DNA of 64,000 nucleotides, from assembly GCA_022496805.1 (NCBI GenBank), contig CM040085.1, positions 44,421,811 to 44,485,810 on the forward strand, in the 5' to 3' direction. Below are positions 33,296-44,247 of this stretch, piece by piece. This DNA comes from Pohlia nutans (lineage: Eukaryota; Streptophyta; Bryopsida; Bryales; Mniaceae). Below the pieces are notes generated by a model. The model worked only from the letters and a program-made list of their open reading frames with translations, made no database searches and was not told the DNA's origin. Within the stretch, counting starts at the first letter, position 1. Each line of letters starts with the position of its first letter. The translations under genes were made by a program, and so were the position numbers.

Positions 33296-33929
33296 GCCTT
33301 CGACATTATCAATGAATATTGCACAATACCGTACTCAATCTCAGACCTATTCTATGGTTCCTACAGTTTGACGTCTCCTTTGTTTTTGGGTATTGTATCT
33401 TAGGGTATGCCCACCCTACCACTAAATTCTCTCATGGATCTAAAAGGTGGATGAAATTCAACATGTATATTCAGAGAGGGTGAAAGAATCATTGAATATT
33501 AGTACAATAAAGACACCTCAATACATCCCTCTATAACTAAGTTTACAAAGATATTGTATCCTAGATTGATGAACAATAATGATTATCCATGTATAGTGAT
33601 TGTGATTGATTCACCAACTATATAGAGGGATACATAGTTGTTCAAGGGTGTGGAGACCATAGCTTGTGACACCAAATTTTGAATGTGATGATAGTGGACA
33701 AAGGGTGAATTGAGAAAGAAGGGTGCAAATGCTCTTGGAACATCCTCAATAAAACCGAGCAAACGGCATGACAAACAAAAATGTAACTTTTCATTGACAC
33801 GGAATTTGAACTTGATACAGCTATCATCATTGGAAGCACAAAATTATAAAAATTATAAAAATAAAAATAAATAAAAATAAAAAGGACACTGCACGACAAA
33901 GATACACCCTATTGAAAGTGCTCTTTTCT
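33296..33929. other. AT-rich gene-free DNA
   Basis: Nothing recognised. A low-complexity A/T tract lies at 33840-33882. Confidence 0.5.
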
Positions 33930-34172
33930 TTAATCCCTAAAGGATTAAGAAACCCAAATTGGGCCTAATGTTATTTTTATCAATTTTAAGTAGGCTTTAT
34001 GTGAACTTCCTATGTATATAGTCTAATTTATTTGTTTTCTAACCAACACATGCAATGTTCATTACCAATTTTGGTGATATAAGATTTGGTTCTATCTTAA
34101 TTATATTTTTTTTACAATATGGTCAATTGAATTTCATTTTAAAACTATGAATCCTTGGACCTTTAGGATTAA
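33930..34172. mobile_element. Short TTAA element K (243 bp)
   Basis: TTAATCCCTAAAGG at 33930 pairs with the complement of TTAATCCTAAAGG ending at 34172 (one base gap). The length equals that of element J, but the interiors are not obviously alike. Confidence 0.55.
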
Positions 34173-34694
34173 CATTTGTCATGTTCACAACAAATCATGC
34201 CTACAAAAAAAAAATCTCTAATTGACACAACAAATCAATGCAGTGGATACAATAAATGTCAAATATAGGATACTTTCACTACAACAATTATTGCCATTAC
34301 AGAATTAGTATGAGACTTTACACCAATCCTCACACTAATTTTAGTACATACATCTCAAATGTACATTACTATAAGAATTCTCAAATACTCTCAATTACTA
34401 TCTCACACTTTTGTTCTAATGCCACAATTACTAATTCACATGAATGGTAATAACTAGTGTATTAAGAATTCATGTCAGTCATTCAATGTCCAAATCCAAA
34501 TTCTCGTGTGTATTTCATGTGATTTTTTGATGCACATCTTGTGAAGGTACTCCGTGAAGTTCTAATTCTATGTGAATCAACAGCTACCATTTTGTTTGTT
34601 ATGCAATTCTTTGGGTTGCCTTGAGGATTTCTATGAGTGGTAATAGTCATTTTATATTTACCTTTCCAAACATAATTAAAAAGAACCTCTAATG
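34173..34694. other. AT-rich gene-free DNA
   Basis: Short open frames only. Nothing recognised. Confidence 0.5.
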
Positions 34695-35241
34695 TTAACC
34701 CTTTAATGTCCAGATTCACCACCAATTTCAAAGATGTGTTATAAAATGTTTGATGAATCACAAACATGGAGTTGATATATACAGAAAAGTTATAAATCTC
34801 AATGTGTAGATCACATTTGTACGGTTGAATTTATCATATTTAATATTAATAGTTTAATCAATTTTGCAAAATTTTCTTTTGAAATTCACTTTTAAATCCC
34901 CAAATTAACAATCTTTTATTTAAAAAATTACAACAAATTTGGAATAATATGCACTATGAGATGGTATGATTTCCATTATTTAATTCTACTTATTTTGGAA
35001 AATCATTGTTAAGGTCTCACTTTTTGAACTAAGAATGAAACTTGACATAAACCAATGTTATGGCATTTAAGATAAATCACAATATCTTATTTTGAAGATC
35101 CATACCGTACAAATGGTAGTCAACTAGCACAAGAATCAAGAAAATTTTGGTTGGATGAAAAACTATACAAGATGCAGTAAAGAGAAGGCTTACAATCTGT
35201 TTATCGTCCATTATATGGACTAAGGCATGTAAAAGGGTTAC
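34695..35241 (+). mobile_element. TTAA element E1 (547 bp, complete)
   Basis: The left terminus TTAACCCTTTAATGTCC faces the right terminus ATGTAAAAGGGTTAC (last TTAA base changed). Its left 310 bp align with E2. GTACGGTTGAAT starts at 34819, 124 bp from the left end. Positions 34700-34712 show the uninterrupted sequence that H1 split in E2. Confidence 0.8.
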
Positions 35242-35844
35242 TCTACAAAACCATACATGAAATCTTCATTTCATACAGCTTCTCATTTCTTTCAAAATGT
35301 TTTCATAATCATACTCTCAACTCTGAAGGTTTTGAACCTATAACATCAGGATTTAGAGACCTAGCTTTATTACCTCTTTCTTTTTTTTAATTATGAAAAT
35401 TAATATTTTTTATTTATTTATTGAGTGTAATTAGTGGATTTATGCTTCTTTGGTTTCAACATGTCAGGACTGGTGGGAGGAGCATGGCCATTTGTAAGTT
35501 TCTTTTTCTTGGCACTTAAAAAATGGGCACAAAATCCACAATTTTTTCTGTCAAATAATAGCAAACATACTCATCAGCTGAAGTCCCTGCTAGTGCTAAA
35601 ATTCTTGTACGTATTCAATCAGAATTAGGCTCGGCACTAAGCTTAAAGCTCTTGATGCACCGGCAGATGAATTCAGTGCACGAAGTTCAAACACAACATT
35701 CGTATAGTTTATACAACTTCGCAATCATACTCCAACCTAAAGGAGTGACCACCCGGAACACTGCTCCCCTCATAAATTAAAAACTCAAGAAAAACTTACC
35801 CCAATCCTAGATCCAAAGAAATTTACTCCGGATACTGCTACTTG
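35242..35844. other. Intergenic, no gene recognised
   Basis: A 64-codon open frame at 35434 (MDLCFFGFNMSGLVGGAW) has no family. Nothing else is seen. Confidence 0.45.
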
Positions 35845-35985
35845 CATTGTGATTATAGAGTCTATCCTCAAAGGGTAGCACGCACGAACTTGGTCTTGGT
35901 GGCCCAGTTGGCAGCACTTCCCCCAATAGACTCTTCATTCACACTGGCCCTTAGGGCCAGAGTTACTCTCTCTACAACTTTCTTG
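35845..35985 (+). mobile_element. SINE-like copy
   Basis: Complement of the 30190-30371 copy: GGGTAGCACGCACGAACTTG, CACTTCCCCCAATAGAC and CTTCATTCACACTGGCCC. It lies about 160 bp beyond the stop of the neighbouring coiled-coil gene and may fall in its 3' region. Confidence 0.6.
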
Positions 35986-36151
35986 AGTAACAACCAGAGC
36001 TGGTGTGCTGGACGCTCACAAGAGACCCCTCATGAGGTCAAACATGTGTGACCCATAAACCATACCAAGCTCCAAAACAGTATTGTTGTTACTCTTTATT
36101 GTCCTGCTTCACCACAACGCCAGAACAGTAGGAATGGAAACGCTAAGCAGT

Positions 36152-39100
36152 TCAATGATACTCTCGTTTCACTGTGTAAACTTTACTGTGGACGACAATT
36201 CTATTCACATAAAACCCGGGGACAACCATGAAACCGACACTCACCGTGAAAGGAACGTCGTCGTCAGTATCACTGTCCGCCGACGCAACCACTGGTTCCA
36301 TGTACTCCGGAATGAACTCCATAGCATCTCGTACTCGGAAGATCCTGGCTGTGGGATGCAATGCGAACGCCAGCTTGTGGACAAGGAACACAGGAAGTGC
36401 ACATTTCACAAAGCTGGAGGCTACTTTGATCTGTGATTGCGTCCCAGCGGAGGAATCCGGTCTGCGCATACCGTTGGGTCCAAACACTTCACCAAATAGC
36501 AACAAGCCAACATTGGCAACACCAGGGGCGCCGGTCACAGCAAGAGCCGCAATCAGATCTTTCTGCTTCTTGTTGCAGAACCTGCGGAAGTCACTGTCGG
36601 TTGCATCTTCGTAAACAAGCTCCTCGGGATTCTCCATGAGCATTAACTGCTTGTACCGCCGGAAATTATCAATCCTGGGCTGCTCAGGGTCAAGAGTTTC
36701 CGGTAAGTTGTCCTCGATGTCGAAACATTCGCTCTCAAAGTCGGTGAAGAAAACCTTGCAGACCAACGCTTGGTACACGAACTTGGTATGCGCGTCCCTT
36801 TCGAAACGCACAGAATTCATGAGTGCCTTGGCCACATTGGTGCAGTTCACACCACCATTCTTTAAGGCCAGCATCAAGAGCTTTATGAAGTTCCCGGATG
36901 CTGTGTTCACTCTTTCCACAGCTCGGTTCAGAAGGTGCGGTGTGGCCTCTGCGTCCGAGAAAGACTCACCGCCAGAGGAGGCATGCGAGTTCTGATGCTC
37001 TGCGATTTCTAATTGCTTGACTAGTCTTTGGATCTCCACTTGGGCGGTCATCAGATCCCGCGCTTGGCTTTGCATTCTCCGCTCCAGCTCCGCTTTCTGC
37101 TCTTCATAGCGGAGACAGAATTGTTTCTCGCACTTTGCGTATGCTACGTCATAGCGACTTGAAATCTCTGCTTCATGGCGTCTTTTTTCAACCTGGAATC
37201 GTTTCTCACGCTCTTCAATTTCTGCTTTCCGGAGATTCTGATACTCTGTAATTCTATCTTGAAGATTGGCATTCTCTTGCTGAGATCTCTTACGCTCCGC
37301 AATCTCATTATCACAAAACGTGCATTCGCGCTTGAATTTTTCGTCAAGCTCCCTGATTTGATGGTCAAGATCTGCAATCCGCGCTTCCGAGGAACTGAGT
37401 GCAGCTTGCAATTGTTCTGGAAGCTGTTTCTGAAGTCCCTCGATCCCACCATTGAGATTGGCTATTTCTTTCAGGAATTGTTCCTCACGCTCCGTCATTT
37501 CTGTTTCATAGGAACTACATCTAACCAGCAGTTCTTTCTGAAGTTCCTCGATCCGACTATCTAAACCGGCCTTCTCTTTCAGGAACCGTAACTTACGCTC
37601 CTCAATATCTGTTTGATAGCAACTCTGTAAACCCTGCAACTTTTCCTGACGTTTCTTGATCCCAACTCTATGGTCCTCCTTCGCTTGCTTGAGATAATTT
37701 TTAAGCCCCTCGATCCCACCAACGAGATTGGCCTTTTCATTCAGGAATTTTTGTTTACGCTCCTCAATTTCTACTTGAAAGCAACTATCTTTGCCCTGTA
37801 ACTGTTCCTGAAGCTCCTCAATCCCACCACTGACATGGGCATTCTCTTGCTGTTGTTTCTGAAGCTTCTCGATCTCACCCTTCATATCGGCCTCTTCTTT
37901 CCGAAATTGTTGCTTACGCTCTGCAGTTTTTGCTTGAAAGCTATTATCATTAGCCTGCAACTGTGTCTGAAGCTCCTTGATCTCATCACTGCACTCGGCG
38001 TTCACTCGAAGTTGTTCCTGAAGATCCTCGATCTTGGCGTTCACTTGCTCGAGTTGCTCCCGAAGATCCTCGATCTTACCACTGATATCGGCCTCTTCTT
38101 TCAAAAACTGTTCCTTCCGCACCGCAAGCTCTGTTTGATAGCGATTGCATTCAGCCTGCAATTGTTTCTGACGCTCCTCTATCGAACCACTGAGATTAGT
38201 GTTCTTTTCCAAAGATTGTTCCTGAAGATCCACGACCTCATCACTTACGTTGGCGTTCTCTTCCCGGGCTGGTTTCTCAAGCCCCTTGCTCTCACTACTG
38301 AGATTGGCGTTCTCTTCTTGCGATGGTTTCTCAAGCTCCTCGACCCCATCACCGAAACTGGCGTTCTCTTCGAGGGACGGTTTCTCAAGCTCCCCAACAC
38401 TGAGATCGGCGTTCTCTTCCCGGGATGGTTTCTCAAGCCCCTTGCTCTCACTACTGAGATTGGCGTCCTCTTCTTGCGATGGTTTCTCAAGCTCCTCGAC
38501 CCCAACACTGAGATCGGCGTTCTCTTCCCGGGATGGTTTCTCAAGCTCCTCGATCCCACCACTAGCATTCGCGTTCTCTTCCAGGCATGGCTTTTCAAGC
38601 TCCTTAATCCCACCACTGGCATTGGCGTTCTCTTCCGGAGATTGTCTCTGAAGCTCCTCGATCTCACGACTAATATTGGTGCTCTCTTCCAGGGATTTTT
38701 CCTGAAGCTTCTCGACATCACCACGGACATTGGTGTTCAGTTCCAGGGATTGTTTCCGAAGCATCTCGATCTGACCATTGAGATTGGCCTCTTTTTCCTG
38801 GAATCGTTGCTCACGCTGCGCAATATCTGCTTTATAGGAACTATGTTCAATCCGCAACTGCTTCCGAAGCTCCTCAAACCTCTTGATCTCATCAGAGAGA
38901 TTGCTGTTTTCTATAGAAGATTGTTCCCTAAGCTTCTTGATCTTACCATTGAGATTGGCCTGTTCTTCCTGGAATTGTTTCTCATGCTCCACAACTTCTG
39001 CTTCATAGCAATTGCGTTGAGCCAGTAACTGTTTCTGCCGCTTCTCAATTTCACTGGCGTCCATTGGCTGGAGTTGTTTCCGAAGTTTCTCGATCTCACC

Positions 39101-39763
39101 ATCGACTTTGTGTTTTTCTTGCTGGAATCGTTCCTCACGCTCCGCAACGTCTGCATCATAGCAACTTTGTACATCCAGCAACTCCGTCTGACTCTCCTCG
39201 ATGCTACCACGATACGTGGCTGCATCCAACACAGATTTTTTCCCAAGTCCCTCGATCTCACCATCGACCTTTCCTTTTTCTTGCAGGAATTTTTTCTCAC
39301 GCTCCACAACGTCTGCCTTATAGCAACTTTCTTCATCCTGCAACTCCTTCTGAAGCTTCTCGATCTCACCATTGAGATTGGCGTTTACTTGCAGGAATTG
39401 TTCCTCTCGCTCCTCAATCACTGCTTCACAGCGCTTGCGTTCAACGTCCAACTGCTTCTGAAGCTCCTCGAGTTTACTGCTGAAATTGGCATTCTCTACC
39501 TTCAATTGGTTTTGAATCGTCCCAATCAGCTCTTGGTAGTGACTGCACTCACTCTGCAACAGCTCCTGGAACTTCTCGGCCTTTGTCCTGAGATTGACAT
39601 CCTCTCGCTTATGTACTCCGTTCAGAAGGAGATTTGACTGAGACATAATTCCCGATATATAGTACCAGTCATCCGCGGCAGAACACCCCAAGCACAACGA
39701 ACTCCCTGGTAACCTAAAGACTTCCAAAAAAATACTCGAACAATAATCGCACACTTTGACCAT
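36152..39763 (-). CDS. Giant coiled-coil protein with GIL1/IRKI-type C-terminal domain
   Basis: Uninterrupted 1203-residue frame. Residues 5-27 hold two CxxC pairs (CDYC and CLGC, 15 residues between), a likely zinc-binding knuckle. About residues 60-930 are continuous charged heptad sequence (EELQKQL, EEREEQFL patterns), that is, long coiled coil. About residues 942-1203 match, from family memory, the GIL1/IRK-interacting protein C-terminus: NFIKLLMLALKNGG, CRKK-like CNKKQKDLI, VHKLAFALHPTARIF and the diagnostic VGFMVVPGF near the end. GIL1 acts in light-dependent gravitropism in Arabidopsis; usual members are about 400-500 residues, so this one is more than twice as long, largely by coiled-coil and 18-residue repeat growth. 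Role here is inferred. The start at 39763 keeps the CxxC pair. Upstream repeats may hold 5' UTR exons. Confidence 0.85.
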   Translation of the reverse strand: MVKVCDYCSSIFLEVFRLPGSSLCLGCSAADDWYYISGIMSQSNLLLNGVHKREDVNLRTKAEKFQELLQSECSHYQELIGTIQNQLKVENANFSSKLEELQKQLDVERKRCEAVIEEREEQFLQVNANLNGEIEKLQKELQDEESCYKADVVEREKKFLQEKGKVDGEIEGLGKKSVLDAATYRGSIEESQTELLDVQSCYDADVAEREERFQQEKHKVDGEIEKLRKQLQPMDASEIEKRQKQLLAQRNCYEAEVVEHEKQFQEEQANLNGKIKKLREQSSIENSNLSDEIKRFEELRKQLRIEHSSYKADIAQREQRFQEKEANLNGQIEMLRKQSLELNTNVRGDVEKLQEKSLEESTNISREIEELQRQSPEENANASGGIKELEKPCLEENANASGGIEELEKPSREENADLSVGVEELEKPSQEEDANLSSESKGLEKPSREENADLSVGELEKPSLEENASFGDGVEELEKPSQEENANLSSESKGLEKPAREENANVSDEVVDLQEQSLEKNTNLSGSIEERQKQLQAECNRYQTELAVRKEQFLKEEADISGKIEDLREQLEQVNAKIEDLQEQLRVNAECSDEIKELQTQLQANDNSFQAKTAERKQQFRKEEADMKGEIEKLQKQQQENAHVSGGIEELQEQLQGKDSCFQVEIEERKQKFLNEKANLVGGIEGLKNYLKQAKEDHRVGIKKRQEKLQGLQSCYQTDIEERKLRFLKEKAGLDSRIEELQKELLVRCSSYETEMTEREEQFLKEIANLNGGIEGLQKQLPEQLQAALSSSEARIADLDHQIRELDEKFKRECTFCDNEIAERKRSQQENANLQDRITEYQNLRKAEIEEREKRFQVEKRRHEAEISSRYDVAYAKCEKQFCLRYEEQKAELERRMQSQARDLMTAQVEIQRLVKQLEIAEHQNSHASSGGESFSDAEATPHLLNRAVERVNTASGNFIKLLMLALKNGGVNCTNVAKALMNSVRFERDAHTKFVYQALVCKVFFTDFESECFDIEDNLPETLDPEQPRIDNFRRYKQLMLMENPEELVYEDATDSDFRRFCNKKQKDLIAALAVTGAPGVANVGLLLFGEVFGPNGMRRPDSSAGTQSQIKVASSFVKCALPVFLVHKLAFALHPTARIFRVRDAMEFIPEYMEPVVASADSDTDDDVPFTVSVGFMVVPGFYVNRIVVHSKVYTVKREYH
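38240..38665 (-). repeat. Eight 18-residue (54-bp) repeats inside the coiled-coil gene
   Basis: Units follow EELEKPSREENADLSVGV with variants KGLEKPSREENADLSVG and EELEKPSQEENANLSSES. The last two types alternate, so blocks of two or three units were copied together. One unit is two codons short, keeping frame. The antisense strand stays open over the same stretch only because of this repetition. Confidence 0.85.
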
Positions 39764-41129
39764 CCACTACCGCTCCTGGCTGATCAATCAGCCCCCTTAA
39801 ACAAAGGCAGCGTAGAAATTGCGATTGCCAATGCAAATCAATTGGCGCACTTTTCTAATAAGACTGGCCTAGTTTGTATTTTCCTGAAGGAGAGTTAGTA
39901 TCTGCCAGCATGAACCAGGGTTGTTTGCCGTAGTCCACTAAGTTGCCTATGACTTCTGCTGCTGCCAGAGCTATGCTGAGCGGCTTTGCTAATAGATTAA
40001 CCTGCAACAAAAGCAAATACTTCCATGTCAGATGCATTCACCTAGCAACTTTTAATGAAAGTATTGCAATGGTAAAGCACACACCAGCTATCCTGTGCTA
40101 GCAACAAGAAACTGAAATTGACGTGAGGCACAATGTCAGCTTACGTCCAAGTGATTTTATCACACAAGCATGAAGAGTGAGAAAAACACCCTAGATACGA
40201 ACCAGAACTAGACAATAGTCACAAGAGCTCCTTTTTGTCACATCTCACAGCTAAGGGGAACAGAACTTAACCATGCTTGCCATAAAAACTCTCAAACTCT
40301 TACTGCAATATTTTTGTTGAATCCATCATGCATTGCATATACCTTCACAGTGCATGATAGTTCCTGCGTCTCATTGAACATTGAGCATTACTCTCACTAC
40401 ATTCTACCACTGGAAAGAGAGGGACTGGCCAATCATATGATCACCTCCGCAATGAAGAAGAAGAAAATAGTCACATGTTCCACACAATCAGTAGCACCGA
40501 CAGGAAAATCTGCATATCAGTTTATCAATCCGGGCTCTCGCTGCACTGATATAGTTGCGTATTGGATAGTCCATACATACGTTCAGTGCTGACCTTGAGA
40601 AGGACATCTGCACAATATGAGAACTAATAAGGAGCACGTTCTTAGTAACAAAAGTACATCCCATGCAGTGATGCCAAAGAATTGCCAAGACTGGTGAGGA
40701 CTTACTGGACGGGACTACTCACTTATCATTATATTCTTTTCCTTGTGAGCCATGAGCACCACTTAGCTAACAAGTAGGCAAATTCTGCGCAAGATCAAGA
40801 CTATGTTCTATAGAAAAGGACATGGAAGATAAACACTTGTTTTCCATCGGTCGTTTGTTTTCCATCCACACTAAAGAGACATTTGGTACTCAAAAATGGA
40901 CTAAAACACTAGCACGGCTCCTCGGAGATTCACTTCTGCGCTTGGACTACCTGCATTTTCTCAATTGTGATTACTTTCTCAAGACTTCCAATCTTCAAGA
41001 CCTAAACTACTTAAGAATCGGTAATCTTCAAGACCTAGACTACATAAGACTTCATTCCCTACATAAGAATCAATGACAATCGTGGAAGGTATACTCCTAT
41101 AACCTAACGATCTTTCGTTTAGAATAAAC
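39764..41129. other. 5' flank of the coiled-coil gene
   Basis: Mostly unassigned sequence; it may include 5' UTR introns of the minus-strand gene. Open frames here (84 codons at 40822, 92 at 40314) show no domain. A short internal direct repeat with AATCTTCAAGACCTA (twice) lies at 40990-41040. Confidence 0.45.
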
Positions 41130-42100
41130 CTCGCCTAAGGTGTCGCTAATCAATCTTCACTAAAACTTTACACTACATAAGCTCTGAAATCGTGAATACC
41201 CTAATCTACCGACATTCCATTAAATCTCGAAAACAAAAGCTCCAACGCAGTTATCAACAAAACCAGAAAAAGAACCGCATGAAAGCACCATACCTAACAT
41301 AATCTGCATAATCTAACATACTGATTTTCACCCTCCTCATCGTCAAATGGCTAGTTCCACAAGCCAAGAGTCCAATCTTCGATACTTCAACTGGGAAACC
41401 ACCACTAAAATGACATTCGTTTGGAGTAAACCTCGATAATCAACCTTCACTAAAACATTTACATAAAGCTCCGAAATCGTGAATACCCTAATCCACCGAC
41501 AATCGATCGAATCTCAAAAAACAAAACCTCTAGAAACGAAATCGGCATAATCTAACAAAATTTCACTCTCCTGATCGTCGATTCGCTAGTTCCCTAACCT
41601 ACCGACAATCCATCAAAACAAAAGTTATATCAACAAAACCAGAAAAAAAAACACGCCATACCTAGGATCCATTCGCAAAGAGCACAGTCAATCGTAAAGT
41701 AGCCTCATCCAACAGTCAAAATTTCCAATTTGCTCTGGTCACTCCCGATATCCGATCCACAGCACTAGAAATTAAAAATTCTCTGCATACTCTAACATAA
41801 TTTCACCCTCCTGGTGTATCAATTAGCTAGTTCCACAAGCCATTAAAACGGGCCTAAACTTCGCAACCTTAAATCGCGCAATACCCTAATCTACCGACAA
41901 TCTATCAAATCTTGAAAACAAAAGCCCTAACGCTCAAGAAAACAAAAAAAGTTACGGCATACCTGAGATCCAAAGGCAATCGTCAAGTAGCTTCATCCAA
42001 CAAACACTCAAAAAAATTCCTGTGCACCACGGCGTCCAATTTTCTCTGGTCCGAAATCCGATTCCACAACACTAGAAATGACAAAATGTTCTCCGGCTCA
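41130..42100 (-). repeat. Tandemly repeated upstream segment with splice-donor-like sites
   Basis: About 300-370-bp units share ATACCCTAATCTACCGACAA, CTCCTGATCGTC or CTCCTCATCGTC, CTAGTTCC and TCTGGTC...CGATYCACARCACTAGAAAT. On the minus strand two units carry CTCAG/GTATGCCG (41961) and CCTAG/GTATGGCG (41663), shaped like a UTR exon end plus donor; a third (about 41292) is degraded. This suggests duplication of a first exon of the downstream gene. Confidence 0.55.
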
Positions 42101-42360
42101 TCAACACCCTAAGTTAATCGCTGTCCCGAGAGGCTCCCTGCGTGCACCAGATCTGACGAAACCACGCGCAAGTTGAGAAGAAATGACGGAAAGTTGTCGT
42201 GAAAACCGCCATTGACGACGTTAAATCGTTTCACGAAGTGCAAAAGGAAGAGAGTGCGGCTAAATCGGGCGACGCCGCGTGATCGGTAGTCGGGCACTCG
42301 TCCTCGAGACATCGATGTCTGCCAGAGGCCGAGTGTGGGCGAGGCCGCATCGAAGCTTCC
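42101..42360 (-). promoter_or_regulatory. GC-rich putative promoter of the coiled-coil gene
   Basis: The only GC-rich, unique stretch upstream of the repeated segment, with CG-rich words (GGGCGACGCCGCG, CGAGGCCGCATCG). Placement is inference; no TATA box is evident. Confidence 0.3.
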
Positions 42361-42739
42361 GCCATAGCTCGGCTACCGACTCTTTACCATTTCATTTTTC
42401 TCCATCTGAGTTCTCAGTTAGTCAATGGCTCGTTTCACACTATTATTATTATTAGTGTGGAAATGGAGTACCGGCTCTTGTATCTTTCACAAGTAAAAGC
42501 ATCCTAAGACCACCCTGAATACAGTATACTTCATGAGATTTTGTGAAGAAATTTTTATTGTCTCTGCCCCACCAGGGTTGAGACTAGAAGAACGCTTTGT
42601 TTTCAAGGAGTTACATGGTTGAACAATAGTAAAAGTAAATAAATGTAGGGTAAATATTAAGGCAGAGACTACACGATTAGACATTTGTTTTTCATGTATC
42701 AATTGTAAACTAAAAACGTTAAAAATTGCTAAATGTTGG
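42361..42739. other. Possible LTR-like sequence before repeat G1
   Basis: AT-rich stretch ending just before TGGTATCAG at 42772-42780, which matches the first nine bases of the initiator-tRNA primer site of many plant LTR elements. No second LTR was found. Confidence 0.3.
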
Positions 42740-44247
42740 CAAAATTTTGTAGTGACAAAGAGGTTCACAAATGGTATCAGGTGCATATGCTATGCATAAG
42801 AGCTCTTTTGATAACTTCTGGATTAATGTTTGACATAGATTAAACTTGTCTATTAGATACCATAGATGGGCCTATTCCTTGTGTTTTGGTGCATGTTTGT
42901 GATTACAAGTATGAATCTAATTAGAATATTGTATACAATTGTTGGACCTATTCTCTGTATTTATGCATGTAGTGTGATTAGAAGGATGGATCTAGTTAGG
43001 ATCAAAAGTGTGATAATTGCAATTCTTTTTTGGCATTTGTAGTGAAGTTGATTGTTCTAGTTTTGAATGTGATGGTTGTCATTCTTTCTTCATGTTTGCT
43101 TTTTGAAATGAAGTAAACTAAATTGTTCAAAGCCTCAATGTGACCTTTAAGGTTGAGGTGCACATGGAAACATAGACATTTCGCACATCGCATTCCTACT
43201 ACGATATTAGCCCTCTGTTGCTCTTACTATGAGGGGTCATCATGTGGCAAATCTAGTTAGAAAGGTTCGATGCGGCCTATAACAGCATTATGTGGGACCT
43301 TGACAAACTTTACAATCAAATTTGGTTAGGGATGGTCGATTACGGGAGGAATGTGTGGAATCGAATTCAAGTTGCATGTAAGAAGAAGCTAGAGGACAAA
43401 GTCAAAAATTCATGAGAACTTTAGGAAGTTATGGTGCCACAATTGGATCCTTGTGAAGTGGATTGACTCTCACCCAAAGTGAAACCTCACATGTCCCCAT
43501 TTACTAGTTAGTTTGCCTTAATTCTCATTTTTTTTCCTTCTCTTTCTCTGTCTTTTTAGGGTTTGGCTAGTTGTGTCCTCCTTGTATTTTTATTTTTATG
43601 GTCCTTTGCAATAAATTTCCTCTTTATGTGTGTAAATAAAATAAAATAAAATAAATTGAATGTGACCATTTTTTCTATTTAAACACTCACTTTTTAAAGT
43701 GGAAATATAGTTCAAGGTTTGAACTAGAGTTGAAATGAAGTTGATTTGATTGTTCAAGGCTAAACCTGTTAAGAACTCATTGAATTGAATTTGTCAACTT
43801 GACTATTAGAGGTTACAAATTGAATCGAGATTGTTGACTTGACTCTTCAAGTCAAAAATTGAATTGAAATGTACATGACTTCAAAATTCAACTAAAATTG
43901 AAAATTGCATCTTTGAGACTTTGAATTTTATTTACTTTGACTATTTGAGGCTAAACATCTTATTAAAAGCAATCCAATATTTAATTTCATTCCAATTTTA
44001 CTCCCATTTATATATGGTACTATAATTCTATTTACAAGAGGACTTTATGGGCCGGTTTTAAGTAGAGGCCAAATTAATTTATAAAACATCTAATCAAATA
44101 TCTAATTAACACTTAGTAAAAGTGATATTAGTAGCTAGGGTAGAAGAATTTTTATTATGAATGGTTTGTTATCAACAATAAAATTTCATTATTAATGTGA
44201 TGACAATTATTCAATTGTTTTATACACAAAATGTGAATCTTATATCC
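42740..44247 (+). repeat. Long dispersed repeat G, copy 1
   Basis: Homologous over more than 1 kb to 54560-56630: TAGTGACAAAGAGGTT at the left, ATTCAACTAAAATTGAAAA and TTGAGACTTTGAAT near the right. It is interrupted by a 513-bp insertion (43146-43658). A primer-site-like TGGTATCAG near the left edge hints at a decayed LTR retrotransposon; no coding remnant is recognisable. Confidence 0.7.
43146..43658 (+). mobile_element. 5'-truncated LINE-like insertion
   Basis: Flanked by a 9-bp direct repeat AATGTGACC (43137-43145, 43659-43667); copy G2 has a single AATGTGACC and no insert. The right end is AATAAATTTCCTCTTTATG followed by (AAAAT)n, with the TTTTTAGGGTTTGGCTAGT and TTGTATTTTT words usual at plant L1 3' ends. 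No open frame. Confidence 0.75.

Noticed and set aside
37835..39028. A 397-codon open frame on the plus strand across the coiled-coil gene
   Set aside because: It is the antisense of the coiled-coil coding region; it stays open because of the 54-bp repeats and biased codons, and shows no domain of its own.
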